Shown piece after piece: positions 34,201 through 49,200 of a stretch of 64,000 bases of DNA (positions within the stretch are counted from its first letter, which is position 1; each line of letters begins with the position of its first letter). Source of the stretch: Aristolochia californica. Its lineage: Eukaryota > Streptophyta > Magnoliopsida > Piperales > Aristolochiaceae. The translations under genes and the position numbers were made by a program. The DNA is taken from assembly GCA_029961685.1 (NCBI GenBank), contig JARWKL010000012.1, positions 15,361,227 to 15,425,226 on the forward strand, given 5' to 3'. Below the pieces are notes generated by a model. The model did not search any database. It saw only the letters and a program-made list of their open reading frames with translations, and was not told the origin of the DNA.

Positions 34201-37200
34201 ATAGGTTTCAATAGGGAGACATGAAACACATCGTCCAGCTTGGCCGTGGCTAGAAGTTGCAGCTGATAGGCCACTGGTCCCACACACCGAATAATGGGGA
34301 AAGGCCCAAAGTACTTTCCTGTAATGGAGTGCTGTCTGTACGGTTGGAGTTGTAGCCAAACGTAGTCCCCCACCTCGTACAAGACGTCTCTTTGCCCCTT
34401 GTTGTAGAAATCTTTTATACGAACTTGTGTTCTCAGGAGGCGATCTATTATATTTTGCAGTACCTGGTCGCGGTCCATGAGGGCCTGATCAATTGCTTCC
34501 ACGCGGGTGGAACCAAGAGTATAAGAGAGAAGCCTAGGAGGATCTCTGCCATATAGAACCCTGAATGGAGTGGATTGCAAGGCTGAGTGGAAGGAAGTGT
34601 TGTAACAATACTCGGCCCACGGTAGCCACTGAACCCAGGTTTTAGGACGATCACCCACAAGGCACCATAGATACATCTCTACGGTGTAGTTAACCACCTT
34701 TGTTTGGCCATTTGTCTGAGGATGATATGATGATGAAAATTTCAGCTTCGTGCCACTCAGACGAAAAAGTTCCTGCCAGAAAGTGCTGGTAAAGATCGTT
34801 TCCTGATCACTGACAATGGATTCTGGAATGTCATGTAAGCGGACAATATGCTCGAGGAAGGTCTATGCCACTCGGGATGCTGTATATGGGTGTGCCATAG
34901 GAATAAAATGTGCATACTTGGAGAATCTATCGACCACCACAAATACTACCGATTTGCCGGATGTTTGGGGAAGACCATCGACGAAGTCCATAGAAATATC
35001 GGCCCAGACTTGTGTAGGGATGTGAAGCACCTAGCCAATACTACCCAAAAGACGGGCCTGGTAGGTAGCGGGAAACCAAGTACTTGACCTAGGACCATAA
35101 CATCACACCCATCTTCACGAGCTGACGTCCACAGAGGCCCACTTGTGACGGCCTACTCTAGAGACCCGGACCGCCTTTTTGCGCTACACAAGTCGCTGGG
35201 TCGCCCCCTCCGCTAAGTTTACTCACACCGGGATTCGAACTCGCGACGGCGTTATAGCTTTGATACTACCTAAAAGATCGGCCTGGTAGGTAGTGGAAAG
35301 CCAAGTACTTGACCTAGGACCATAACAATGGAGCGCGAGAGGTTGAAGAAGACCTGCTGGACTTAAGTGTTCGGTCTTGTTGCTTTGACATATCGGGCAG
35401 GCTGTGACATATGTTGCAATAGTGGTCTTCATGGCCTGCCAATAGAAATCTGCTTTCTGGTTGTTCTGCTCAAGTACGATTAGGCTAATCAACTGGTTGA
35501 TTCTATGTCGGGGAGTGCTTTCTGGTTGGTCTGCTCAAGTACGATTAGGCTGATCACAATGAGGGTAGCAACTGGTTGATTCTATGTCGGAATGGTAGAC
35601 TGGGTTGGGGTTGTGGTGCAGGGATGGGGGAGGGGGCAAGGAGATTTCTGGTTAGTAAGTTGGGGGTGTTACAGGGGATATTGTGGCCTCAGGCTGGGTA
35701 TTTATTTGAAAGCGGGGGGCGGGGCAGGCTTATGAAGCAGCTTCTTTCAGTGTTGTCACAAGGTTTGGTGCATGTTATCAGCTTGGTTGGTGTCACAGTA
35801 GGACGTGGCAGTTGGCTTGATGAAGTTTGGTGTAGAAGGCTGCAGGCTGCACTAGGTTGGCAAGTGAACAAAGTGTTTTGACCAGTGGCAGTAGGGCTAT
35901 TGGGACTGGCAAAGGATGCGTCAATACTCCGTACCTTGGGTGAAGAGTCCTGCATGCAGTGGGACATGCAGACTGCATTGGGGGACAGCGGCCGGCTTCG
36001 TTAGGCTATGCTGGGCAGAGTCAGCCCAGCTTGAGTGCACCGATTGAGCCAAGTTGACCAGCCGAGTCTTGATGCAGCCGGGTTTAGTCCAGTGGCGGCC
36101 AGTCTTCTGCCAGTCCGGTGGTTGGAGTTTGTCGTCCAGATGCCACAGCTCGTCGAAGTCATCACATGAGACTTTGATCCAGAAAAACTCTTCCCCAGCG
36201 ATGAGCTTGACGAAAGAATGCCCATGCCTATGCTGCTCAGGGTTGATGAGGATGTTGGCAACATAGCACAATTACTTCAGCTTGTTGACAAATTATGCTA
36301 GACTTTTCATCTTAAGCATTAACAGACCAATCTGTATGACATTTAAAGCTGTTTGGGATGTGGTTGAGCTGTTTGCCTAGGAGGTGCGTGGTTGTTCTTC
36401 ATTTTTGTTTTTGACTCTGGATTTTGGGGCTGTTGTGTTTCTGGCATCTGGTGAGGCCACTGACACTTCTTTATTTCTTTGAACATTAAGCTTCTGCCCT
36501 TTGATGTATCTGCCGATCTCCACCATTTTGGTTCCACTGTGGTTGTCTGCAAATTTTTTCATTTCTCAAACAAGATTTTACATACTCTATAAGCAAATTT
36601 AGTTTCTGTTCAGTTTCATTTGGTGGCTTTTTGACTGTCAGAATCCTTGGTTTAAATTTTATTCTAATTTCTGTAATGTTATCCCAAAGTTGTTTGTTTT
36701 GTTGGACCTACTGATGTTCTTTGCATTTTAACTCCTCCCCCCCTCAAAAAAAAAAAAAGCTACTCTAACAGGATAGGTAATAATAAATTGGAAAATGTTA
36801 TCTGGTCTCGACTGGGAAGCAATATTCCTTCTAATTTAGCAGAATATTTTCTGGTCATACTTTTCTGATTTCTCTTCTTCTTCTTCTTCTTTGCTCTTTA
36901 ACTTGGAAACCAGAAGAATGGCTAACTGGAGGCCATACCAAATTGCTTATTACTTGCTCTGCTGAGCTGCTAGTGTATCTCATATGATTTTCTAGCTATG
37001 TGATCAGTTACTGAAATTGAATTGGTTTTTAGTTATATTCAAATTGCTGTGATGACATATCTAACTAATCTATTGTATGTTTATGTTTTTCCATTGATTA
37101 GGCTTGATGTAGACGAGGCTGGCCTAAAAGCTCTTGTACTACTGAGCAATGGTGATATGAGAAAGACTCTGAATATTTTGCAGGTAATTCTTGTGTTTAT

Positions 37201-40200
37201 TTGTTTTTGAGTTGTTGGAAAACTAGCTTTGCAAAGTTTTTCTGCCACAATTAATTCTGAGACCTATGGCAATCTTATTAGAAAATATTATAACGATTTT
37301 TCTTATGTGTTGAAATTCTTGATCTATAGTTGTAGGAGAAAAGTGGGAGAGATATTAGAGACCCCTCTTTCCTATTAATAACTTAAATATTGTTAAAATT
37401 ACACTCATATCCCTATTCCCTTTAAACACCAGAAATCTAATTTCTATAGGAAAACAAATTCCTTGGAAATAATGTAAACTAAATAAACCTAAAGCTATGA
37501 CTTCTAACGATCTCCTTCAGGTTGGAGCGTATAGCTTAAGCTTGTTAAAAAATGCTATATAGTTTTTCTCTTTAAGCATCAGGAAAAAAATCAGAACAAT
37601 TAGTTTTCAAACTCAAAGTTGAATGCTTGGCTTCTCATTGCTATGTGGCTACGTCTTCTATATGGCCTCAACTCTTGAGCTTGGACTTGCACAACTTGAA
37701 TATAATATAAAGCAATCCACTTTATTCAACTCCCCTAAAATGGCATACCACTTGAAGTCGTCCTATTAGGCACAATACAGAGAGCAAAAACTAGTGAACA
37801 TAGACACTCCTAATTCTAACTAGAGGACACAACCCAAAAAAAGGATAGAAAAAATATAGGTGACACGAATATGAAAATTCGAAATCAACAAGAAACTTAT
37901 GGTCTTGAACACAAAATAGTGATAACAATCACTAAGCACGTAAACTTGAATAAGACTTTGTGGGAAGAATGGCAGCAGAAGGCTACCCTCTTCTAAGGGT
38001 AGTACGACGTCACCTATGACGCCCATATACACCAAAATAAGAAGACCAACCCAAGGAGCTCAAACTAAGGGATTGGAATATTGAATTTCAAGCTAGGAGA
38101 AAAGCTTTGGAGAAACAAAGTTCAAAACACACATGGTATTTAAAAATCTGAAGAAAAAACAAAGAGTTTCAAAATAAAACAAAGAAATTGATCTCACCTG
38201 ATGATAGAGTGTTGCCTCTACAGTTTGAGATGGAATGGGAGTAGACAAAATTCAAAGAATATAAAAAAAATTATGGAAGGATCATACTAACATACATGCA
38301 AGAAACATGACTAATCCAAAGTGCATAATAAAATGAGACCTCAATGGCTGTACCACGTAGGAAAAAAAAACATAAAAAATTGCCAGAAACATTGAACATA
38401 ATTTGACTGGTGTTTCACCACCAAGTTGATCTCATCCATCCCAAAAAGAATCCACCAGAAAAAATAAGACAGATTAGATTAATCGGTACTTGGCATTGAG
38501 TTTCACGTAATACAAGCTAACCCATTTTTTATAAAAAAAAAAGTAATACAAGCTAACCAATGACAGCCATGTAAGAGGGAAAAGAACCTATCTTTTTGTT
38601 AGGCTGAAAAATTTTCGATGATAAAAAAATTGAAACAAGCAAGATTGACCTTTCTAGCAAAAGGAAAACTCCCAAGCGGAAACAACGTCTTAAAGTTTCT
38701 TACCTTCTCAGATTGGGTCTCAGTGGCTTTTGTTAATTTGCAATACCATCATGCCCTCTAATTCAAATGTACTTATAACTCCCTAAATACAAGTCAAAAC
38801 TTAATGAAAATTGAAATATAGAGTCCAGACATGATGTCTAGCCTGTTGTAGCACTATGAGATCTATTTGAGTTTGTGAAAATACCAAAATACCCCTATAC
38901 CAGTATTTTAACACTTCCTCTCAAGTTGGAGAGTAAATGTTAAAAGACCTAGCTTGTCACCGAACACCAAATGCTCACATTTTCCAAGGGGTTTTGTAAA
39001 CACATCAACAAGCTGTTTTGAGGACTTCACATAAGGAGTAATAACCATCCCTTGCATAACAATATCTCTAATGAAATGACAATCAATCTCTATGTGTTTG
39101 GTCCTCTCGTGAAACACTGGGTTATTGGCTATGATATAGTAGTTTGATTATCGCAGTTCATAACCATAGGTTCTGGAATATGAATCCAAATTCAACAAGA
39201 ACTGATTTCATCCACATAAGTTGACTAACAATGTGAGCCTTCACCTCTATATGCTGCTTCGGTGTTGGACCTAGCCTCTATAGCTTGTTTCTTACACTTC
39301 CAATTCACTAGGTTACTTCCAACTAGGGGTGGCATCGAATCGAGGCGAGCCCGAACCTGCCTATGTTTGAGCCAGGCTTGATTTAAATATTTCGAACTCC
39401 AGCTCGAGCCTAAAATTGTAATCGAGCTCAAGCCTAATAATTTTAACTTAGTTCGAGCTGAATTCGAGCTCTAACCTACATTTAAAACTTTGCATAAAAT
39501 ACATGTCAAATAAATTGTATATAAAATTATGCATACATTTTACATTAAATTGGGCATGACCTCTACTTAAAATTGGGCATAACCTCTGTATATTAACCCT
39601 GCATAAACTTATCTATACACTCTGCATAAAATTATTCATAAAAGTTGCATAATTATGCATAAACTTTATTCAATAATCAAACACAAAAACATTCCTTTGA
39701 AAAGCAACGCTAGTTTTGTCCATTTGTACTCAATCAAATCGTTTTGATACAAGGATTGGAAAACCAGATCACCGAGACAGAAAAAGTTTAAGAAAAATGG
39801 TTTTGGATGACTTAATCGCATGCCTATTTTCGTTTTTTCTTCAGAGCATGTTATGATAGTATTCATAATAAAAAAATTCGCATGTGTGAAGTTCGCATCC
39901 TAAATGGGACCGGGGGGAGTGGAGCGGGCGGCAGGCAACAATGACAGCAGAAGCATCGGGGAGGGGGGCAATGAGAGACGGAGACAAAGAAGAGGGAGAG
40001 AAAGTTGCGGGAGAGGCTCGACAGTGATAAGGATCGGCGACGACAGATGAGGGAGGAAGAAACTAAAGAGGAAGAAATCGGAGATTGAGAGTAAGAAATC
40101 ATAGAGGAAGAATGAAAAATAAGCAAGGCGAAATCAATCTTCCCTCCAAATCCCATTTTGCTCCCTGATTCCCGAGAAGTCGAGAACGAAAGACGAAGAG

Positions 40201-43200
40201 TTGTCTCGAACTCGTAGAGTCGAAGACACCTCCCGCCTCCGCGCTCGGGCCCTCGTTAAGTTAATGAGTTGGTTCGCGATCTTTCGAACCGAACCATGGT
40301 TCGGTCGAGCTTGGCTCGTTAACTTAAACTAGCCTGATCTGGATCTCGAACTAGATTAGAGATCCAGATAAACTGAATCAAACCGAGCTCGAGCAGCTCG
40401 CGAATTGGCTTGGTTCGATGCCACCCCTACTTCCAACAAAACAACAATACCCAATGGTGGACCTCCTATCAATCTTGCAGCTAGTATAGTTTGCATCAAA
40501 GTATATCAACACATCAATATTCTTATAATGAGTGTACAATCTTTTCCAGGGGCACCTTTCAAATACTTTAGAATTATTTGGCTTCTAGGTGTATTCGCCT
40601 TAGATTTTCCATGAATTGACTCACCAACTCGACTGCAAATGGTATATCAGGCTTGGTAACAATAGCATAAATCAACTTACCCACTAGACATTTATTGTGT
40701 GTCTATAGGACTCTGAGAATCATGAAGGCTACCGTTGACTTCCATGTGAGTATCCACTGGTATTGCATCCAAGAGACCATGCTCCTGTACCATATCTACA
40801 ACGTATTTTCTTTAAGATAATAAACACCTTGCTTCCTTTGAGCCACCTCAATACCAATGAAACACTCCAACTTTTCTAAATCCTTTGTTTGAAAATGTGT
40901 GGCCAAGTATGTTTTAACTCACTCAATCCCTTCAAGGTCACTTCCAGACAACACAATGTCACCCACATGCACAACCAGAATTACAATGCCTGTCTTCTTT
41001 TTCAATAAAAAATATAGAATGATCATAATAGTTTCTATAAAAATCTAAATTGCATCACAACACTACTGAACTTTTCAAACCATGCTCTGGGACTTTGTTT
41101 AAGTCCATAAATAGCTTTCCTTAATTGAAACACCTTCTTTGTCTCCTCCTGAGTAACATACCCAAGAGGTTGCTCCATATAGACCTTCTCCTGTAACTTA
41201 CCATACATGAAGGCATTTTTAACATTCAGTTTGAACAATGCCCATCCTTGATTAACTACTACATATACCAAAATAGTAACTGAACAACTGGAGAATGTTT
41301 TAAACACATCAACACCAAAGGTTTGTGTATATTCTTTGGCTACTAAGCACGCCTTGTACCCGTCAATGGTCCCATCGGTTGTATTTAATTGTATACACTC
41401 AATGACGTCCCACAATAGCAGTTTCTATAGGTGGAGCACAAAGATCCGACATACCCTTCAACAACAAATCATCCATCTCCGCATCCATAGCTGGTTTCCA
41501 CTAGTGAAACTAGTAGCTTGCACTGAATGAGGAATTGTGGACTTGAATAATGATAAAGCAAGGGACTTGTACGAGGGAGATAAAAAATCAAGGGACACAT
41601 CTTTGTAGATTGGATGAGAAGTACATGACCTTTTACTTTTTCAAAGACCAATGGGCAAATTCAAACCAGAAGGAACCTGATCTGTAGGCACAGAGGAAGA
41701 TGGTTGGTCATGAGGAGGAGGCTCATGATCTAGGACATATGGAGGCGCTGGTGCTTTTACCGTACCATGAGAATGCTAGTTGTACACCTATAGTGGTGGG
41801 GAGGAACCTGTGGTGGAGAGGAACCTGTGGTTGGTGCATCCATAGTTGTAATATGCATTGTGTCATCCATTCATTGTAATTGAAACCTCATTCCTTGATC
41901 AGCCAATTCTTTGGCTGATAAATTGGCAAAATTCGAAACCTCCCAGCAATCTCTCATTGTTTGGGAAGGCTTCCCCTCTTGTAATCTGTTTGTTTGAGAA
42001 CTCTTAATAAAATTCAGCATCATTTCAAAAAAAAAATATATGCATTGGGTTATCGTTTGTTCCTGATATGGAAATTCGTTTACAAGCTACTCCCCACTTT
42101 CAAGGCCATGACTTCCTTCTACCCTGTGAGTGGGAGAACTCTTCTCTTTTGGATTGATGAGTGGTGTGGTTCCCGCCCCCTTTTCGAGGATTACTTGGGG
42201 CTATCTAGGATTGCTATGGATTTGTCATGCTCAGTGGTTGAATTGTGGAATAATCAGTCTTGGAGCCTTCTCTTCTATCGGGGTTTGAATGATGAAGAAG
42301 CCATAGCCTTCTGCTCGCTTCTATCCAACCTCAATAATGTCATCATTTGGGATTGGGTGTATGATAAGTTGATTTGGAAGCCTAACATCAATGGTATCTT
42401 CTCGGATGCCTCAGTTTATTTCCACATCAAGTAGGGTGACCCCAGCACGCCTGAGCACAATGCCAATCTTGCCTAGAAATTCTCTGCGTCAAACAAGATA
42501 AAATTCTTCATATGGACAACCATTGGGGAGCAAATCCTCATGACAGACAACCTCCGCAAGAGGGGCTTTATCGCCTCTGATAGCACCTGCCCTCTTTGCG
42601 GCGTTTGTGAGGAGTCCGTTCAACATGTACTCTTTCACTATTGTTACACTTGGAGAGTTTGGATGATGATCCTTCAGAAAATTGGCATACAGTTGGGCCT
42701 TCATCAGGACCTTTTCGGCATTTTCCAGATGGTTTTGGGGACTTGACTGCCTAGAATTGGCAAAATGCTTCTATTTGCTTGCCTTGCCTAGATCCCGTGG
42801 TGTCTCTGGCTTGAGTGAAACAACCAGTGGTTCAACCTCAAATTTAGCAACCTGGAAAGCACTGTCTCTTTTGTTGTGGGTATGATCTCTAGCTGGCTAC
42901 ACTCCAAGAAGGAGTTTGCTCCCTAGGCAGGTATTTTCCTTCACTGGAATTGGAGTCTTTTGGTTCATATGGCGGGTCCCCAAAAGGTGCCTACCATATC
43001 AGAATGAGAGCATCCTCCTAGCGATTGCATCAAGTTGAATTTTAATAGGAGTGCATTGGGATGCCCAGGGCCGACGGGTACGGGAGGAGTCTTTAGAAAC
43101 CACAAAGGAGAGACCGTTCTTTCCTATGTGGGGCGGGTTGGTATTGCTGACTCCAACACCACTGAAGTGACTGCCCTTCTCCATGGGATAAAATTTTTCA

Positions 43201-46200
43201 AGGACCGTCTTCATGGGAAACTACTTATTGAAGGGAATTCTAGAGTTGTTATTAGTTGGTGCTCTTGCATGACCTCCCCCCCTTGATTGGCCCATCATAT
43301 CTTCTATATCAGACATTTTATCTACTATTTCATGTACATGGAATCATATTCCTAGATCAACCAATTCCTTGACTGATAGATTAACTAAACTTGGAACATA
43401 CCTGCAATCTCTCATTGTTTGGGACGGTTCCCCCTCGTAATTTTGCTCTTTGGAGCCTTTTAATATAACTTAGCACTATTTCAAAAATAAAATAAAATGC
43501 ATTGGGTTATCCAAAGAAGACTCGAATCATGGTGAAGGATAAGTAGAAATATGTCTTACGCTTGACAAGGTCATAACACTTCTAGCTCTTTTGATGTCAG
43601 GAATAACCCAAAAAGACACATTTAACAAACCAAAAAGACAACTTATCTATAAAGGTACTAAACAAATGAAGAAAATACAGAGATCCAAAGAAACGATGAA
43701 GGGCATCAAACAGTTTACATTGTGGTTTTAAAACTTGCATAGGAACTTCTTCATGCAAAATTGATGAAGGCATATGATTAATTAAAAAACACGATGTTAG
43801 TATTGCATCACCTCAAAAAGATTTGGGAACATTCATATGAAATAGTAAATTACGAGTAACTTCAAGGAGATGTTTGTTTTTGCAATTAGTAACTCCATTT
43901 TGTTATGGAGAATAGATGCAGGAAGTCTGATGAATAATGTCATATAAACCATAGAAAGATGCAAACTTATGATTCATAAACTCAAGGCCATTATTAGTGC
44001 GAAAAATATGAACGTTTGTGCTAAACTGATCTTTTATTTCCTTAAAAAATTCCACAAATACATTAAAGACTTTGGATGTCTCTTGTTGGATGTAAACCTA
44101 AGTGACTCTACTGAAATCATCTATGAAGGCAACAAAGCATGTGAGCCAAAAAGGACTAGGGACTCTACATGGGCCCCATACATCATAGTGAATTATTTAA
44201 AAAACTTTAGAGCTATGACTGAAACTAGCCCGATGATGTTTCCCAAGTTGATACGACTCACAATCAAAGGAAGTATCAACTGGCAAAGATGGAAAAGGTT
44301 GACAAAGCTTAGCTAGTGATGGATTTCCCAAATGCAGGTGCCATAGGTAAGGAGAATCCTTAGTTGTAAGAGCCACTGCTTTTGGAATTGAAACATTATC
44401 CTGCAAATAGAGTCCTTATTCATCATGATTGGAACCAATTGTCGTCTTCGTTTGCAAGTCCTCAAAGAAACATGAATGGGGAGAGAATGTTATAGAACAA
44501 TTTAGTTATTTAGTAATATGACTGACAAATAAAAGATTAGTAAGAAAGTTTGGAATAAATAGAACAAACTCTAAGGATATTGTAAAGTTGGGTCCAAGGC
44601 TTATCCCAAAATGACTAACCAACTTAGGAAACCTCTTTCCCAACTAATAAACTCAAGATCTTTGTACTCACTAATTCATGTGGGACTATACCTTAACACT
44701 CCCCCTCACGTGTAGGCCCTCTTTTGTGGCTTTACAAGTGGATAATTTTAGGTGTAGGCCTTCTTTTGTGGCTCTACAAGTGGATAGTTTTAGGTGTAGG
44801 CCCTCTTATGTGGCTCTACAAGTGGATAATTGTAGGTGTATGCCCTCTTTTGTGGCTCTACAAGTGAATAGTTTAGGTGTAGGCCCTCTTTTGTGGCTCT
44901 ACAAGTAGATAATTTAGGTATTGGCCCTCTTTTGTAGCTCTACAAGTGGATTATGTAGGTGTAGGCCCACATATGAGTACCCACATTGATACCATGTAAA
45001 GTTGGGTCCATGGCCTATCCCAAAATGACTAACCAACTTGGGAAACCTCTTTTCGAACTAATAAACTCAAAATCTTGTACTCACTAATCCATGTAGGACT
45101 ATTCCTTAACAAATATCATAGGTGTAGTATGCACAGTGCCTTCCCTCTGAATAGGGGAGGTAGATCCATCAGTTAAAGTAACATAATGATAGGACTTGAT
45201 AGTCTCGATAGCGTTATGGTTCGCCTTCATACAGGTGACCAGATGATTTGACTTGACTCCCTGATGACAGCGGGCGATTCTCAGTTTCCTCGGCCTACCG
45301 TCATCTTATGGGATGGACCCGGCTCCCGGCCCACATCTGGCTGCTCTTGCCTAGCTCCTCTCGGCCCCGCCCAAGGTAAAGTTTTTCCTTTGGAATGCCT
45401 GTCACAATAAGATCCTTACTACAACCAACCTTATTAGGCGTGGCAACACCACTCCCGATCCTTTTTGCCCCTTCTGCGGGATGGTGGCTGAAATTGTGAA
45501 TCACCTCTTCCTCCACTATGACTTCGCCTGGAAGGTCTGGATCTACATGATTGACAACATGACACTTAGCTTCTGCATCCCACTTGACCTGAGCTCCATG
45601 TGTCGTTTCTCTTTAGGAACCCGCCTACCCAGCTTGGGCAAGCTTCTGTTGGCTGCCTGCATTGCTTTCGTTCCTTGGTTCCTCTGGAAGGAAAGGAAAT
45701 CCAGACGGTTTGACCGTACTTTTTGCTTTGTTGCTGAGGTTGCCTTCACTGCCATTGGTCTCATGTCTACTTGGATCCGCATCGGAAAGAGTTTGCCTAC
45801 CTCTCTTGCGCCCCGATCCGCACCAATTGGAAGATTATCTCTCAGATGCCTGTCCCCACTGCCCCCCGTCGAGTTGCTGTTTGGGAGTCTCCTCCCTTGG
45901 GATATTATAAGCTAAACTTTGATGGTAGCTCCTTTGAGAACTCGGGTTTGGCTGGGTTTGGTGGGGTGATTTTTGATCCAGTGGGCATTGCCATCCTCTC
46001 TTACTCTAGCCCTCTCGGAATTGCTAAGTCGACCACTACTGAGCTCTCCGGTCTCCTTCATGGCTTCAGTGGTCCCCTTATCGTGGAGGGAGACTCCAAG
46101 ATTGTCATCGGATGGATGGTTTTTCATATACTCAAATAGTCAGTGAGAGACGGGAGAGGCGATTTCGGAGGCGATCTACGCGAAAATGAAAGGGAGAGAA

Positions 46201-49200
46201 ACGTTATGCGTAACGTGCGCCGATCAACGTGTATTGTGCACCGGAGAAACGTGTAACGTGCGCCGTTAGCTTCAAATGTGCTAACGTGCGCTGATTTTCG
46301 AAAATGAGCTGGGATCCTTCTCCAGTCACCATCCCCGCGGCCGGCGACCGGAACCCTCGACAACAGACTTCCGGCAAGGACACAACCACCTTCTCTGACA
46401 CCGATCGACGGAAAGAAGTCGTCTCTCTGAGAAGACACAGAAGATCTGACCTCGAAAAATGCCACTCCAGACGCTCGAAAACCTTGGAGCTCCCCTTCGA
46501 TGAGCTAGTGGAACCTCCTACGGTAGGTTTCGACGCCAGCTGGAAGACGATCTCCTGGCGAAAGAAGAGGAACCCCCCTTTCCGTTTAAGAGCAGAGTTA
46601 CGGTGGAGAAAGTTGCCCGAAGCTTCGGACAGGTGATTCACATCTCCTTTGCTATTGGATTGAAGATGTCCTTCATCTGTGTTCTGATGGAAGTTATTTC
46701 AAGCTTTGTCCTTTAGTTCCAAAGAGTCACGAACGAAGCTAATCGAACTCGTGAACTTTGGACACGGGATTCAATTTTCTTCCTGTCGGTGAACTCCTTT
46801 CGGGGACAAAGAGAGTGTCGTGTCGTGTCGTTCATTGGCGTGGCTCAATAGTACTCGCCAAGATCTATATTCCCGAGGCCACCAACTTGGGATTTGGCTG
46901 GAAGGAGTTCACAATAGCCATCCAGACCCTCTCTCCGGCAGGGGGAGCCCCCAGCTCCAGCGGCATCACCCGAGCCTTCCCCCCCCCTTATTTCCAAGCC
47001 CCACTAGAGACAAAACACCCCTTTGAGCCAATTCTCCCTCTAACCAGCCCTCCCCTTCCTTCGAAACCTCCTAACCCAGCCATTCAAAATCTCCTTTCAG
47101 ACCACTATGTCCCACCACACTTACTTCCCTTAGAAAAATCCAAAACCATCCAAATCCCTCCCAACTTGCTCCATAATGGGCGACAATCTCTGGCCCGCTC
47201 TATCCTAGTCCACACGTCTCCCAGTATCGTCAAATCCAACATCCTTCAATGGCTGATGGATGAGCTTCACCTCCCCTACACCCAAAATTTCCTACCTCAA
47301 CCCCCAATCCTGGCTTGTTCACTTTGAAACCCAGCAAGAGTCTTCTGCGGCCCTTGCTCTCACACCCCACACCCCCTTGGGCATCATTGGGATATCAGTA
47401 TGGCTCCCCTCGACTCCTCGTCAATTTGGGCAATGGGCTACAGTCACTGGCCTCCTTGAGGAACTATGGCACAATGAGGTCTTCACGAGCATCATCTTGG
47501 AGTTTGGTGCCATAATTGCTCTGGACCCTCTTACTGAACACTGACATTGCCTTGATGAGGCCCAGATCCTCATCAATCCTATTCGTCCTTGCGAAGGACA
47601 CTACTTCCGATGCATTATGGTGGATAATGCCCGATTTCGGATCCGCATTGAGTTGGCAGATATGGAAGACTTCAGAAATGTGATCTCGAGTCCTGCTGCT
47701 GAATCTAGGGATTTTCCACAGCCTGTCCGCACATTGAGAGCAGCAACTTCGGTCTCTTCTCCCTAGAAGATGCGTCCTGAACCAGCCAGTCTTACAGTTT
47801 TTTTTTTTGAGAAGAGTTGTAAATGCATTCAAAAGAGATAAAATACAAACTAAAAAACTAAAAAGACATTTCCTCCACAACAAGATGTTGGAGGGTAACG
47901 CCTTTTTTAGCTTGAACAGCCAGTCTTACAGTTGGTGTTGATTCTATTCCAGCTATCCCTTGATAGTCCCTCCCTCCAGCCTGCCATACCAACCACCCAC
48001 CAGTCCATTTCAACTCACTACAAATATTATCCTTGATAGAATTTATCCCAACCCCCAGATACCTACAGTTGCCATTCACCCTCCCACTTTATCCACCGAA
48101 ATAATCCACCACCCCCCCCCCCCCCCCCATTAAAAGCCTCACAGGCCTTCCTATAACTCTATCCCAAAGTCCTCAAACCACCACTCAAGATAATGAACTC
48201 TCCACCTCCAAGAAATTCCCACTTCAAAATTCCTTCTCCTCCCTTTGCCACCTACTTGCGCTGGAATAGAGGTCAACCGAGACAACTCCTCCAGGATGGT
48301 CCTAGTGTGACTACTAGATACCCCTGCAATCTAGAGATAGGGGACTTCAACTATCAAGAGACGGGTGAAAAAGCTCAGAATTATGTGGTTGCTCTTCAGA
48401 TAGAACAACAAAAATTCGACCCAGAAACCTGGGCCTAGATAGTGGAACTTGCCAAGGTGATGGACACTGTCTACACGGAGCCCCTCCGGGGAGATAATCA
48501 CCTGTTTGAGAAGTCCAAGAAGAAGACTAGTGATCAATGATCATTCTCTCTTGAAATGTTCGTGGAATTGGATCCGTGCGTCATCGTGCCTCAGTTCGGG
48601 ACCTCCTTGCATCTACCAAGGCAAATGTTGCTATTTTTCAAGAAACCAAGGCGGCTTTTCTGCCCCTTGGATATATCCGCGAGTTGTAGCCTCTTAAGGA
48701 GCCTGGATGGATTTTTTGTGATGCGATTGGATCGGCCGGCGGCATTCTGATAGTGTGGGACACTAATACCATTGAGGTGCTCGATCGTTGTTGTGGCACT
48801 TACTCCCTTGGAATCAAGCTGAGAGACAAAAGATTAGGAAACATTTGATGCCTTGAGGTTTCATCAGGGCTAGAGTGCTTTTTTCAAGGGAAGAAATATA
48901 TTAGATTCGGCCATGGCATGTCACGAGCTCATTCACCATTTTAAGGCTTTAAAGTTTCCCAGATTCATCCTAAAGTTTGATTTTGAGAAAGCCTTTGACA
49001 GAGTTAATTGGAGGCTTCTGGACACTCTCCTGGGGAAGATGGGATTCGGGAAAAAATGACGCTTTTGGATTCAAAGTTGCATCTCCTCTGCAAGCTACTC
49101 TGTTCTTCTCAATGGAACAGCTTGCAGGTATTTTAAGGGATCTAGGGGATTCAGGCAGGGAGACCCCCTTTCCCCTTTGCTCTTCAATTTGGTTGCAGAA

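Noticed and set aside
35226..35250. tRNA gene at the T-arm-like sequence
   Set aside because: Only the T-arm/B-box part is visible. No acceptor, D or anticodon arms could be placed around it.
32700..36280. Complete gypsy element with both LTRs
   Set aside because: Only integrase is identifiable; no matching LTR pair, RT or gag could be confirmed, so it is listed as a fragment.
44678..44908. Repeat protein with [10 protein letters not shown] units
   Set aside because: It is only the translation of the 41-42-bp minisatellite inside a TRIM; changing unit length breaks the frame.
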